Shown one piece after another: positions 49,194 through 61,193 of a stretch of DNA of 64,000 nt. Made by a program: the position numbers and the translations under genes. The stretch's first letter is position 1. Each line of letters starts with the position of its first letter. The notes below the pieces were generated by a model. The model ran no database searches. It had not been told where the DNA came from and saw only the letters and a program-made list of their open reading frames with translations. Source of the stretch: Clarkia xantiana subsp. parviflora (taxonomy: Eukaryota > Streptophyta > Magnoliopsida > Myrtales > Onagraceae); assembly GCA_036873135.1 (NCBI GenBank), contig JAPTYO010000040.1:453216-517215 (forward strand), given 5' to 3'.

Positions 49194-52100
49194 TTACCTC
49201 GGACCAGACAACTCGAAGGCATGCAGATTCTCTGTTGAGTCGACAATCCAATCGGAAGTGAGATGAGGCGAAAAGTCCATATCTTGGCGATGAACTTCCA
49301 CTTTTTGCCACTCGTCCCATTTCTCGGCTAAGCCATCGCCTTCAAGCATCCTCACCACTTCCGACATCTTGGGTCGGTCCATGGGTGAGCCCTGTGTGCA
49401 TAGAAGCGCCACCTGGATCAACTGCTCCACCTCGGTTTCGATGTAGTTGGTCTGAAGATCGGGGTCCACCAACATTTCGAGTTTCTTTTCCTTGAGTAGC
49501 CCTTTAACCTGACATTATCAATCATCCTGTAAGTAACTTGCAAAGCAAGTAAGCCTTATTTTGTTTATGTTCTAGAGATTAAGCAATTCTAGAGACATAC
49601 CCAATCGAGCAACATCACATCATCGTCATTAGCAAGCCGAGCAAGATCAAATGCCCTTTGTCCTGTAATCAGCTCAAGAAGCATTATCCCATACCCAAAA
49701 ACATCGGTTTTTTCGGATGATTTACCAGTGGAAAGGTACTCGGGAGCAATGTGACCAATTGTGCCTCGAACAGCAGTTGTAACATGCGTGTCCTTATAGT
49801 CCATGAGCTTAGCCAACCCAAAGTCACCAACAACAGCTTCAAATTCTTCATCCAACAAAATATTAGCAGCTTTCACATCGCGATGAATAATCTTAGGATC
49901 ACAGTGATCATGTAAGTAAGAAAGGCCCCTTGCAGATCCTAATGCAATTCGCTTCCTTGTTGGCCAATCCAGAGGTTCCTGATTTGGGGGTCTTTCTACA
50001 AGAACAAAAATAAAAACAATTTCTTACTTTTTTTGAGTGAATAAATTGTTTGGGAGAGTTTTAAGGAAAATAGTAAGGTGCAATACCAAATTGGTCTATA
50101 ATTTACAGGCAATATTGCCGATTAACTGTTTCTTTATTTTTTTTGTTAGAGAATAATGAAGCCAGAAACTAAATTCATTACATCAGTAAGGGCAAACATG
50201 AGTTTAATGAGACTAATTCATAATTTCAGGGAGAGCAAGTATCTTTTAACGAAGATAAAAGGTCCGTTCTGAGATTAACAATAGTTTTGTCAGCTGTAGT
50301 TCTGTAAAATGTCAACTGTTCTTACCTCTCAAACAAGAAGCAACGCTTCCATTAGCCATGTAAGGGTAAACAAGGAGTCTCTCAGTAGGAGTCATACAGA
50401 AGCCACGTAGTCTCAAGAGATTCCGATGAACAGCCATGCTAATCATCTCCACTTCAGTTTGAAACTGCAATTCACCACCAGGCGTTCTTTCTTCTTTGAG
50501 TCTTTTTACGGCTACCAGTGATCCATCCGTAAGACGCCCTTTATAAACTTTACCAAATCCGCCTCGACCCAGAATGTTTTTGTTGCTGAAAGTGTCTGTT
50601 GCAACTTGCAGTTCTCGTAAAGAAAACCTCTTTAGCTGTCCCAAATGGACCTCCGGATCCTCTTCAGCTGAAAAACATTAAAAAAATTTGATTTTTTTTT
50701 CTTAGAGCCTCTAAAATGTAGTAGTTTTTTTAGATTAAACTGAAAAGAAGGAAGTTTTTTTTTAATCAAGATCACTAACCGGGAACATCAAAGAAGTATT
50801 CTTGAGGCTTCCTTCGACGCCACCATGCAAATGCAATTGCAGGGGCAGCAAAGAGTAAGGCAGCACCTGCCGCAACTCCACCAGCAATAGCTCCTGTGAT
50901 ACTATTCCCTCCTGCAATGTTTTATTTATTTTTGTTTTTGTGAATGATAAAGTTAGAAATAGATTGATGAGAAAAAAGGGAATTTAAGTAAATTATACGA
51001 ATATAACCTGGAGAAGAAACTGGGGTTGGAGGAATAAATGGAGGAGGGGGAGAAAAGGGAGGCGATCCTGGACAAGGCCGCCCTGTGACTGGTCCACATA
51101 GATTCAAGTTGTTTGCAAAACTACATTTGCAACAAAAATAATTAAGAAATCAATATGTAAATATATGAAGATTGATAAAGCTCGATATTTAGAATGGAAG
51201 TATAACCTAATTGGGGTAAATAAGGAGAATGAACCATTGTCAGGAACTTCTCCTGAAAGATGGTTATTTGAGAGATCCCTGCATTGGATAACACATGAAA
51301 ATACACTAAGAATCACAGAACCACATACTTAGCCATAGTAATTAGACATTGGTATGAGAAATTTGACACTTACAGCACTTGCAGAGATGATACGTTAGTC
51401 AATGACAAGGGAATTGGACCCGTCAAGCTATTATTATTCAACCGCCTGTCCTTGCATGAAAATTACATTCATAATGTTCAGAACTACGGCACGGGCAAAT
51501 TTTGTACTGCTTTTTCAAGATTTTTAACATAAACCTCAGTTAAACATATTCTTGAAAGTGTTCTTCCGTAGAGACTCTAGAGAGCAATATTGACAACCAA
51601 AGCTGCACATTTGGTGACAGGATATGAACGGGGTCAATGAATACTTACAGAAACCGTAACTTAGAGAGCTTGCCCAATGTGTCGGGGATGGGACCCATGA
51701 AACTATTCAAGTAAAGATCCAAGCTAACCAAATTGGTAAGGTTTCCAAGATCACTGGGAATCTGTCCACTAATTCTGTTACTGTACAGTTCCCTGTCATA
51801 AAGATATGCTCTATATAAAATGTGCAAGACAAAATAGGAATATCTTCCATGTCAACCTTAATAAGTATGATTCTTCGAAATGGACCAATAAAAGTTTGTT
51901 TATCAGATTCAATGAATATATTATCTATCTATATATGATTTACTGAATGAAATACAACTTACAAGTACTGCAGATTCTTTAATTGACCGAGTTGTGGAAC
52001 AAGTTGGCCAGATAGAGCTGCATTTCCGAGATCGCTGAGAAATAATAGGAATCAAAACACCAAAGACTCGACCATAGCCTTGGAAAAACATTACACTATT

Positions 52101-52738
52101 TTTTAAAACAAAGACTTACACTCGAATCACACTGTTGTCATTGTTGCAAGTAACATGAAACCATGTACAAGGATTAACGAGTGTCGGGTCCCAACTTTGG
52201 AGGACATTGTTAGGATCGTGCAAACTCAATCTTAGACTATGCAAAGCATCACCTGTTCAAAATTATTACAAACGACAATGAGCAAAGCAAATTCACTGAA
52301 CTCATAGTTGATCAAATTATTCAAATCCTTCTATGATTTAATACAAACAAATCATTACATAGACTCTGCATAACAGAAAATAAGGCAAACACCCCAACCA
52401 ATGTAATAATAGACCATCAAAAGCACAGCTCAATTTTCTAGGTCCATTACTCAATGCAACAAAATATTTATTTAAGCAAATCCAGAATTCTCAATAGTCA
52501 TTGTTAAGCAACATATAACACGGCATCAGCCAAATTAACCCCCTGAACAAAAAAAAAATGCAACTTAGCTAATAAAGCTCACTAACCAAGAAAACAATTA
52601 TTTTTTGTTTTTATTTTAGCAGAAAAGAACAAGAACTAAGAACAGAAACGACTAACCTTCCATGTTGGCTTCTAGGAGGTATAACGATTGAAGCGCAAGG
52701 ATCAGACATAGCAAATAATTGCCGACCACTGTCCCCAT
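49194..52738 (-). CDS. SERK: Somatic embryogenesis receptor-like kinase, SERK1/2 type
   Basis: Eleven exons on the minus strand: 52,738-52,657, 52,252-52,120, 52,034-51,963, 51,792-51,649, 51,445-51,374, 51,278-51,207, 51,120-51,008, 50,911-50,780, 50,667-50,326, 49,995-49,601 and 49,508-49,194; 623 residues. The 72/144/72/72-nt LRR exons are the classic SERK layout. Order: signal peptide, N-terminal cap with PCTWFHVTC, five leucine-rich repeats, the SERK-specific Ser-Pro-Pro region ([16 protein letters not shown]), one membrane span ([15 protein letters not shown]), then an active RD kinase: [53 protein letters not shown]. The C-terminus ends in the family-typical ELSGPR. SERKs are plasma-membrane co-receptors for LRR receptors in brassinosteroid, peptide-hormone and immune signalling. 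Which of SERK1 or SERK2 it represents cannot be settled by eye. Confidence 0.96.
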
Positions 52739-53389
52739 TTAACCGATTAATCTCTCAGATCCAAAGCAAAAGGCAGCATCCACTGCCGGCGCGCCGCAAC
52801 CCACCAGAGAATTGAAGAGCATAAGCAAATTTCCACCAGAATTTTATCGCATTGAGCTCAAATCTCAGGAAAACGTCAAGCCTGACCAGAAATTCAAGGA
52901 ATTTACCATGGAAATTTCAATTTCAAAAGGATTTATGCTTTCCACTCTCCTCTTGGCAGAGGAAAAAAAACCTATTTTGTTGATCGATTGTGTCTCTTCG
53001 CGAGTGAGGAGAGTGAGTGTGTTTCTCTAAAAGCAGGAAAAAAGAAGAAAAGAAATGGCTGTGTTTCTCTTTTCGAGTGCTGAGGGTGAGGCGTGCAGTG
53101 AGTGCAGTGAGAGGAGGAGGGTGACCGGACGGTGCTGCCCGCTGCCCGTTGGCAGTCAAAACGCTCTTTCGCGCTATATATATCTTTGAAAGTGACGTGA
53201 CAAATCCCGTTTTCTTCTAGTCAAGCTCCATGTGGGCCCACATTTGCCACGTCGGATTATGGTTGAAGGAAAGGAATTATTCTTGGTTACTTCAACAAAT
53301 ATATAATTAGCTAGCTTTGTAGGACACAACTAATACTTTATTTCATTTCACTTCTTTTAAAGGTTGACAAATGACACATAATCATATAT

Positions 53390-54118
53390 TTCAAAGCATA
53401 ATTAAAGCAATATGTATATTTAATCATGTAAAATGGTGTATGAAGTTTTTGCTTAGATTCTGGAAATTGAAAGATATGATGATCATTATTTTACTCTTAC
53501 GAATTAATTCGGTACAAATTGAGATTATTTTTGTATTAATTAAATATATTATGGATGTTGCCCTTCCGATTATCTGTCAGAATAAATTATTTAGCTACAA
53601 ATAAGATTCGAAATAGAATTCTCAATTTCATACTTATAAATAAATAATCATTCCCCAGTCATTTTTATAAAATGATAATTCTTCATTCATTCTATATTTA
53701 TATTTTTCATGCCTAATCAATCAACTAAACATAAGTAAAGCAAGTAATGATGTATATTTAACCATGTAAGATGGTGTAGTAGTTTAGCATGTCACTTGTT
53801 AACTAAAAAGTTAGAAGTTCAAACTCCACTCAGATTTTGAAAATGAAAAAAATATGGTTAATGCTTTTATTTTAACGGACTGATCTGGTGCAAGTGGTGA
53901 CTATGATTAATATTGAATAATTATGCTAAAGATGTTGCATTCTTAATGTGTCTACTAAAATCACTTCGCGGAATAAATTGTTTGACTGCAAATAAGATTC
54001 GAAATAGAATTCTCAATTTCATACTTATAAATAATAACAATTCTCGATCATTCTTGTAATGATTATTCTTCATTCATACTATTTTATATTTTTCATTTAT
54101 ATTCAGTCAGCCAAACAT
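53390..54118. repeat. Diverged tandem duplication, about 390-bp spacing
   Basis: Two neighbouring copies (about 53,390-53,734 and 53,735-54,118) share a nearly identical 42-bp block (AATAAGATTCGAAATAGAAT onward at 53,600 and 53,991), and both contain a TATATTTAAnCATGTAAnATGGTGTA block. Copy 2 carries an extra segment (GTAGTAGTTTAGCATG...AGTTAGAAGTTCAAACTCC) missing from copy 1. That segment has a B-box-like GTTCAAACTCC and may be a tRNA-derived SINE fragment. Confidence 0.7.
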
Positions 54119-55139
54119 TATAATGTGAAATTAGTATTAATGTTTGGATTCAGGAATCAATTTATTTTTATCCCTACTAGTAGTTATCATTTTTAAAAGG
54201 AATAAGTTAGTAATCAAGTTGTCATCAAAATCATGGCCATTTGTACAAATTTCCAGTTTACAAATAGTTTATTATTATTTTTAAAAAATGATGGAAGAAT
54301 AATATTAATAAATTGAAAATGAACATCTGCTGAAAACTAACCGACCTAACTTAATTCCACTGTATATGGTTCTTATTTGGTGGGACTAGAGATTGATTTC
54401 TCAGTAATGACCCCACCCACTATAACTAACTTTTAAGTTTGATATCTTGTCTAGTTAGCTTCTTAATTATTGTTATCTTGAATAATAGAACAACTCATCC
54501 TAACCGTGTTTAGATAGTAACCGATGGTTTTCTAATCAAAACTCCTTGTATACATATATGTGTATATCTACAAAAACAAAAATTAATACCAAAGCGTAAC
54601 TCATTTCACCAATAATATATCATAAAATGTTCAAGTTCAGTAGCTTTCGAATCATGCACATTTAATTGGATTTTGGATTATATATATACGCATCTTCATA
54701 TACTTACTGATCCCACATATGTAGCCAGCCAAGGCTAAATGACAAAGCAATAGATCTTTGTTTGGAAATGCTCCGACCATCTATTTAATATAAGATTTAT
54801 TTCGTAAATAATAATAATAAATAAATTAATGTATACATGATAAACATACCCTATCTATCTATATATATCTATCACATTCCCACTTAGTTATTTTTCACAA
54901 ACTTGACACAACATAATGTCCCTCCAAAATTTGGTGGTGGGGTCCCACTCTCTGAAAATAGAAATGAAAAGTTAATAGCCTTTTTGTATTTTATTTATTA
55001 ATTATTATAGTTTGGCAGAGAAAGTGCCAGAGTCCATGTGCAGCAAGTTCAGATACTTTATGGTAGTATTGCACTCGTGGCACTGCCACCACCACCAACC
55101 AATCAATTTTTTATTTTTATTTTTTAAATATGTCATTTA

Positions 55140-55580
55140 ATTAAAAATTAAGGTTCCTTTCGTATCAATATTAACGTTTTATACTACCTTTAAATTCCGT
55201 CTGATTTGGTCGTTAATTGTGCGCGATGTAAGTAGTTTTAAACTTTTAATTTTGTTTTATTTAGCCCTCTAATACTTTTTTAACTTTTAATTAGTTCAAT
55301 TTATTTCTAAAATTTGAAAATCGAACCATTGACCCAAATTAACCTACTCGAACCTAGCCTAGGGCTAGGTCCGACATTGGGTCGGAATCGCCGCAAAAGT
55401 TTAAGCTACTCACGTGCACGAGACGTGACACTTAACGGCCAAATTAGACGGAATTTTAACGGTGATATGAAAAGTTTACAAAATTCAAAAACGTTAGTAC
55501 CAAAAGTATACAAAAAAATAGTACCCAAAGTGAATTTCGGTCAAAGTAGTTGTATGAAAGGAACCATTATCCCTTTAATT
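55140..55580. mobile_element. Fold-back (MITE- or MULE-like) element
   Basis: Terminal GGTTCCTTTCGTAT near 55,152 pairs with GTATGAAAGGAACC ending at 55,565. An inner 25-bp arm at 55,192-55,216 (AAATTCCGTCTGATTTGG...) pairs with 55,432-55,456 with only two mismatches. The arms are unequal because the right arm contains extra sequence. Both ends are flanked by TTAATTAAA-like sequence, a possible target duplication. It has no coding capacity. Confidence 0.65.
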
Positions 55581-56256
55581 AATAGTTAAACAACAAGAGT
55601 ACAACAACGAACTATAACACCAAGGAAGACAACGGAGCTAAACGGGATAATCGGGTCCTTCAATTTTAGTAGATTATTGAAAACAGAAAACTAAGATAAA
55701 ACAATACAAGAAGGTGAAACCAAATATCTAAACAACATAAGTGAATGGCATATCTACAGGAAACGCTGTTGATAGAAGGAGTCTCATTCTGCATGTTATC
55801 GTCTCAACCAAAAATGAAATAACGGAAAACACGATAGGCATTGAGCCACATGAAACGGCTTCGTGGTGAGTCATAGGGGTCGACATCGATAGCTGTAACG
55901 AACTCGAACCAGGCGGCTGAAGGAAACTGGGAACATTAGGGTTGTGATGTATATAATATTTTTTTTAATCTTAAACATGTGTATATAATTCATAGCAATA
56001 AATCTTCCATTCATATTTCCAGTGGAAAGGAATCATAATACATATCTAAGAAGCTTGTTCAACTCAAAATATGTCACAACATAGCATCACAATACAGCTC
56101 CAATCACCATGCCAACTAACATATCTCAATCAGCACCAACATATGTACTGTCTACTGACTACCTATTCGAATCCTGAAAATCATTTACGGGTTTCGGTTT
56201 TTGTCGTGTTAAATATAAAGCTCATGATTCATGAAGAAGATATAACCTGGAAGGCT

Positions 56257-59200
56257 TCAATTGTCTGTGTTCTTGTCTGAAGCCAAAATCGAAACTCCAA
56301 TTGTTTGGTGGGATGAGAAGGAAGATGGAGCTGGAGCCGAGGCTGCGAATGTCGAGAGAGCACTTGCATTGCTGCTGATGTTGATGCTGGTCCCACTAAC
56401 CGAACCTTCAGGAGCCGCCCTTGGTGCAGGCGGCTTCTCAATTGGTGCCACCCCTTCCAGCATTTGGACCACCTTACCCATGGTTGGTCGGTGAGATGGC
56501 TGCTCCTGTGTGTCAAAAGGACAACTTTTGTGTCATGTTTCGATTCATGTATGTTTCATTCAATCTACAACGATGTAATTAGCTCATTTTGCAAAAGGGT
56601 TCCAAACTGAACTCTTTTGCCTATGTTTTTCGGAAAATTCGTATTGAGAAAGTAAAATTTCAGGAAATAAGTGACTGAGCAGGTGCAGGATAGACTAAAG
56701 ATTTTACACTACGTTTCACATTTTGTAGTCTTGCCATACTAAATGCACCACAATTTGTATCACCAAAGCTAAGTAAAGGAATAAACTTAAGTCTAGAAAA
56801 CTAAAAAGGCACAAATGTTTGATATGCAGGTGCAGGATAGAGCAAATATTTGCTTTTTAGACTAGGTTTCACATTTTGTAGTCTTGCCATACTACTAATG
56901 CACATAATTTTTACCACCTAAGCTAAGTATAGGAATTAAGTTAAGTCTGGAAAACTAAAAATGCGCAAATGTTTGATATGTAATAGCATGAGTAACCCTT
57001 TCATGAAATTGCTTTAACTGTAATCCAATTCAAACATCTTCTTGAATTTCCATCTATAACAGCATAGCGTACTTGTTTCAAGAAAAGGTTTATAACACTA
57101 TTATTGCATACTGAAAGTTTATGTGCATATTGAAAGTCCAGGTACTAATAATGCAGTCAGTGTGTTGAGCATGCAAAACTAAAGATGCAAAAAAGGTTCA
57201 AAACGGTATAGTATGACCAACTAACCATATTTGGCCCAAAAAAAAAAACCAACTAACCATATCAAGGAATTATCGTGATCGTGTCAGAAATTTACCTGGA
57301 TGCACCAAAACCCGACTTGGACGGCTCTCACCACTTGATCCATCTTCAACTCTTGACTATTAGCGAGCAGCCTCTTGTCTACGAAACTCTCCACATTACC
57401 CTTATCGAACTCCTCATAAGCCCAAACCGAGAATTTCTTCTGGTTGGTTTCAGCAGAAACCTCGAAATTCCTCCTGCCACTGATAATCTCCAACAGAACC
57501 ATTCCATAGCTGTAAACATCGGATTTTGAGGTTATCAGGAGATTAGCAAGCCATTCAGGTGCAAGGTACCCTCTTGTTCCTCTGACACTCTTCAGGGTTC
57601 TATACCGATGGTCCTTAGGGTTTATAAGCTTTGCAAGCCCAAAATCAGAGACCTTGGCATTGTAATTCTCATCTAAGAGGATATTCTCCGGTTTAATGTC
57701 ACAATGGACGATACAGTCCCTGCATTCTTCGTGTAGATACGTGATCCCTTTAGCAGTGCCAAGGGCGATACTGTATCGATGCTCCCAACTCAAGAATTTC
57801 CCAGACTGCTGCTCTTCTTTAGCGAAGAGGAAGTTATCGAGCGACCCGTTCTTCATGAACTCATAGACCAAAAGACGGTGTCGCCCTTCGGAGCAAAACC
57901 CGATTAGCCTCACAAGGTTCAAATGGTGGGTGCTGCTTATAGTAGCCACCTCCATTCTGAATTGTTTCTCGCCCTGTTCGATACCCTCGAGCTGTTTCAC
58001 TGCAACAACTGTCCTATTAGCAAGGACTCCTCTGTAAACTGCACCAAACCCTCCTGCACCGAGCTTCTCCTTGAATCCCTTGGTAGATCGATGCATCTCT
58101 TTGTAACTGAACTGGACTGGAGCTCCTGATGCATATTCGAGAAGGGCATATTGGGCAGATAGACCTCCGAATCTACGACTGTTCTTGAAACACAAAAGCC
58201 AGAGACCACCCTCCAGGAGAACAAGGCCAAAAATGGTAGCCAGAACAACAAGAGCAACAACCCATGGTTGGGTTCTCCATCCTCTTTTGCTTGTTAAAGC
58301 GTCTGAGGGTGTCGGGTTTGGATCGACCGGACCACAAACTTTGACATACGAGGTACTAGGAAGCGCGGGATTCTGATACCCACTGAAATAGTTTGATGTT
58401 TTCAAGTAACAGAGCCCGGTTCCATCAGAGAGCGAGGTGGAGGCGCCACAAGAGCCGCTCACCAGGCAATTGAGCCTACAAGCCGAGATACCGATGAAGA
58501 ACACCTGAGAAGATAACTCCGGTTGGTAGGTCAAGAATAATGCACGATCCAATTCAAGCATAGTTGCACTCCCAGGACAATCATCGATCTCCACCTTCCT
58601 CTTGCAGCCTTTCGTGGTGTCTTTCAGATCGATCAGCTCGAAATTCTGGCTAGGGCATGTGCAGATTGGGTTCGAGTTGTTGTTTGAGCTGTTGTAGCTG
58701 CAGATACCAAAGTTACCACAGTAGCCAAAGACTTTGCATTGATCAAGAACAGCAGCCCATCTCACGGTGACAGTTCCACTGCCCCGAGCAGAGCTGTAGA
58801 TCTTCAGGTTCCCATCGGAATCCAATTTCAAGAACCTGAGAATATCGGTCCCCTCAGCGTAATCGCTGCTGTAGAACATAACGGCGGCGCTAGCAAACGA
58901 GGGGTCGGAGATGGATAATATGCCAGTGGGCTGCAAATTAAGGCTCGGCGATGTTAAATTCGATGCCGCAGAAGGATTCAGGCCTTGATTCCAGTACACG
59001 ACGCTATTATTCCATGTCAGTGTCAGATTTCCAGAGCTTTCTAGGGCAAAAGAGTAGAGTCCGCTAGTTAAGGCCTTACCCGCGGTCAAGTTCTGCGTCG
59101 GGACGATGGCGTCGGTTGGGTGATCGAAGGACGACCAGACCGCAGCGGTGGCGTTCCGAAGCACGAGGTTGCCGGAATCGTCGAGGGAAGCGGAGGTGAC

Positions 59201-59566
59201 TCCCCGGCCGGTGGTGTTGGCGGACCAGACGATGGTGCCTGAGCCGTTGACTAGACGGAGATCTCCGGAGGAGAGGAACTGTAGGGAGCCGGCGGAGTCG
59301 ACGGTGGCGGCGGTGGACCAGACGACGGTGTCAGTGGTCGACCAGACGTTAGCGGCGCCGCCGGAGTAGGCGATGGCGGCAAGGAATGAGGATGGATCGG
59401 AGGGTTTAGCGACGAAACCGAGAGAGAAGGTGGAATTGGGAGAAGATAAAGTCTGGTTGTTGCTGGTGAAGAGAGTGGAGCCAGGGCTTATGGTGGAAGC
59501 TGCGGCGGCGATGGAAAGTGTGACTGCGAAGGAGAGGTAGAGAAGAAGGGAACTGGGTTTGATCAT
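56257..59566 (-). CDS. G-type lectin S-receptor-like Ser/Thr kinase (At1g34300-like)
   Basis: Two exons on the minus strand, 59,566-57,296 and 56,505-56,257, joined at TGCATCCAG|GTAAAT and CACACAG|GAGCAG; 839 residues. Order: signal peptide (1-21), bulb-type mannose-binding lectin domain (about 25-150, SPNSTFSLGFV, NGSGTIVWSANTTG), a second lectin-like half, a cysteine-rich EGF/PAN-like region (CKVFGYCGNFGICSY, CRLNCLVSGSCGASTS), one membrane span (about 434-456), then an active kinase: GAGGFGAVYRGVL, VAVKQLE, HCDIKPENILLDE (the non-RD CD form), DFGLAKL, GTRGYLAPEWL. The last exon carries EQPSHRPTMGKVVQMLEG and a serine/alanine-rich tail. Such receptors sit in the plasma membrane and are linked to defence and stress sensing; the ligand is unknown. 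Stopping at the end of exon 1 would lose the last kinase helix. The intron holds a 147-bp tandem duplication. Confidence 0.94.
56680..56980. repeat. 147-bp tandem duplication in the lectin-kinase intron
   Basis: Copy 1 at 56,680-56,826 and copy 2 at 56,827-56,980 both start CAGGTGCAGGATAGA and end CAAATGTTTGATATG, sharing TTTCACATTTTGTAGTCTTG and CTAAGTA. Similarity is roughly 80-85% by eye, so the duplication is not recent. Confidence 0.85.
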
Positions 59567-61193
59567 CGTGTATTGTTGAAGTGGAGATCTTCAAACTCCA
59601 CTGCTAATACTTCATCTTCTTCGACCAGGACGATGGGAATGGCAGATGGAGGTCTTGTGGTTCTGCTGCTGTTGCTTCATCTATATGATGGAAGAAAAAT
59701 GGAGATTGGAAGTGAATAATGGATGGATTGAAAGAAGAAATGAAGTTTGACGAAGTCGAAGTCGGGTTTTCTGGATGGTGGGTTGAAGAAGACAGATTGA
59801 ACGCACTCTGGTAATTTTCTTTCGACATTAGTCAATGCTTGAGTAAATTACAATGATGCCACTCTATGGTTGTCATCTTGTGGACTGTCTGGTCTGTTTG
59901 CTCACTATGGAATATGACGCAGTTGTTCAATACATTACAATTTAAGTTTAACTATAGAGATTTAGGAATTTAAATTCTATATAAGAATCTGGAAATATAA
60001 AGATATTTATGGTCAATAATTGCATGTTGATTCAAAATGTAAATTAAGATAATTTTTATTTTTACTAAATCATGATGACAATCGCACACAGTTTTGGGTT
60101 ACGTTTTTTGGTAAATCAATATGGCTTTCAATAAAAATACTCGGTAATGGGTTATTTTTTATTTTTTTTTAAATTAACGAAGGCCATATTGATTTACCTC
60201 TCATGCTTTTAGTTAATATATATATATATATATCATTGTTGTTAATTGTGTAATTTTTATCATGTTTTATTAAAAGAAATCAACTTGATTTGCATTATAC
60301 CAGCTCGACTTAAAGAAATCATAGATATTTAGAGGGCGTTTGGATGGACGTAATGTGAGATTACTTGAAATGTGAAATTACAGGAATGTGAGTTACATAA
60401 TGTAATGTTAGATTACAGTGTTTGGTTGTGCTGTAATGGGCTTCGAGAACTGATCTTGGGAGTAAAAAGGGCTGATTCGGCTGTGGAAAGGCCAGATGTC
60501 CCACGTGTCGATTCCGCTGGGAGCGTCAAAACTCTAGACACGTGACAAGTGGTATCAAAGCAAAGTTCTCATTCGTTTCATGGGAGCTTCAAGATAGAAG
60601 GATTATTGTTGCTGACTCTAAAACGATAGTGGTTGTTGCTTTACCACAAAATGTCGTTGGGTGGTGTGACTCTAAAAAACTCGGAAGACATGACCGCGAA
60701 GGGTTGCCTTCAATCCGAGAGATCAAGGATGTGTGGTGGCGTTGTCACCATGGGAGTGGATGCACTATAGAAGAAGTGTAGTCAGGTGCACATATTGACA
60801 ACTACGGTTATTGAAGGAAAAGTGTCCAACGAGGAGGTTTGAATTGCATTACTGTGGAGATCACTGTTGGAAGGGTGGATACAAGTTGTCGAACGCCAAC
60901 TCTGACCATACAAAGGAAAGCAGATGATATCGAATGCTGGAAGGGCAGATGCAAGTTGCTAAGTAGCGTGCCCATGAGGATGAAATTGTCACATTCATAT
61001 AACTCTTTTATCATTTTATAACTTGAATAATAGAATGAACATTAATAAATATATGTAGGGAAAGAACAAATCTATAACTTATTATTTCAGTCCCTGCAAA
61101 TTTGAATTATTTTAGCTCCACTAAAACGTACTGCCAAAATAATAATGTATCGGCTAACGATTCATATAGACGTGTTGCAACTCAATATCGTCC
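59567..61193. other. Intergenic region with transposon remnants
   Basis: About 59,567-59,830 is the leader and promoter of the lectin kinase. Around 60,225 there is a short (TA)n run. From 60,336 to about 61,020 the sequence consists of transposon-derived scraps. The remainder is AT-rich 3' flank of the laccase. No gene called. Confidence 0.5.
60336..61020 (+). mobile_element. Decayed MITE end plus LTR-retrotransposon fragment
   Basis: 60,336-60,435 (GAGGGCGTTTGGATGG, then GTAATG/GATTAC alternations and GTGTTTGGTTG) resembles the ends of plant MITEs with GGGCGTTTGG termini. At 60,550-60,561 TGGTATCAAAGC is one base off the initiator-tRNA(Met) primer-binding site, two bases after ACGTGACA, as expected just inside a 5' LTR. 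The DNA downstream has open pieces and no recognisable gag or pol. No second LTR was found. Confidence 0.4.

Larger units (their letters stand above)
52739..56256. other. 3.5-kb intergenic region with local duplications and a fold-back element
   Basis: About 52,739-53,160 is the SERK leader and promoter (GAGTGAG-rich, with TATATATA near 53,176). Beyond this lie a diverged tandem duplication (53,390-54,118), AT-rich DNA, a fold-back element (55,140-55,580) and the 3' flank of the lectin kinase. A 40-codon minus-strand open stretch at 55,804-55,926 behind an acceptor-like CCCAG has a coding-like composition but no partner exon; left uncalled. Confidence 0.5.

Noticed and set aside
60542..60781. 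79-codon open frame as a possible gag remnant
   Set aside because: It follows a primer-binding-site-like sequence but shows no zinc knuckle or other gag signature; kept only as part of the LTR scrap.
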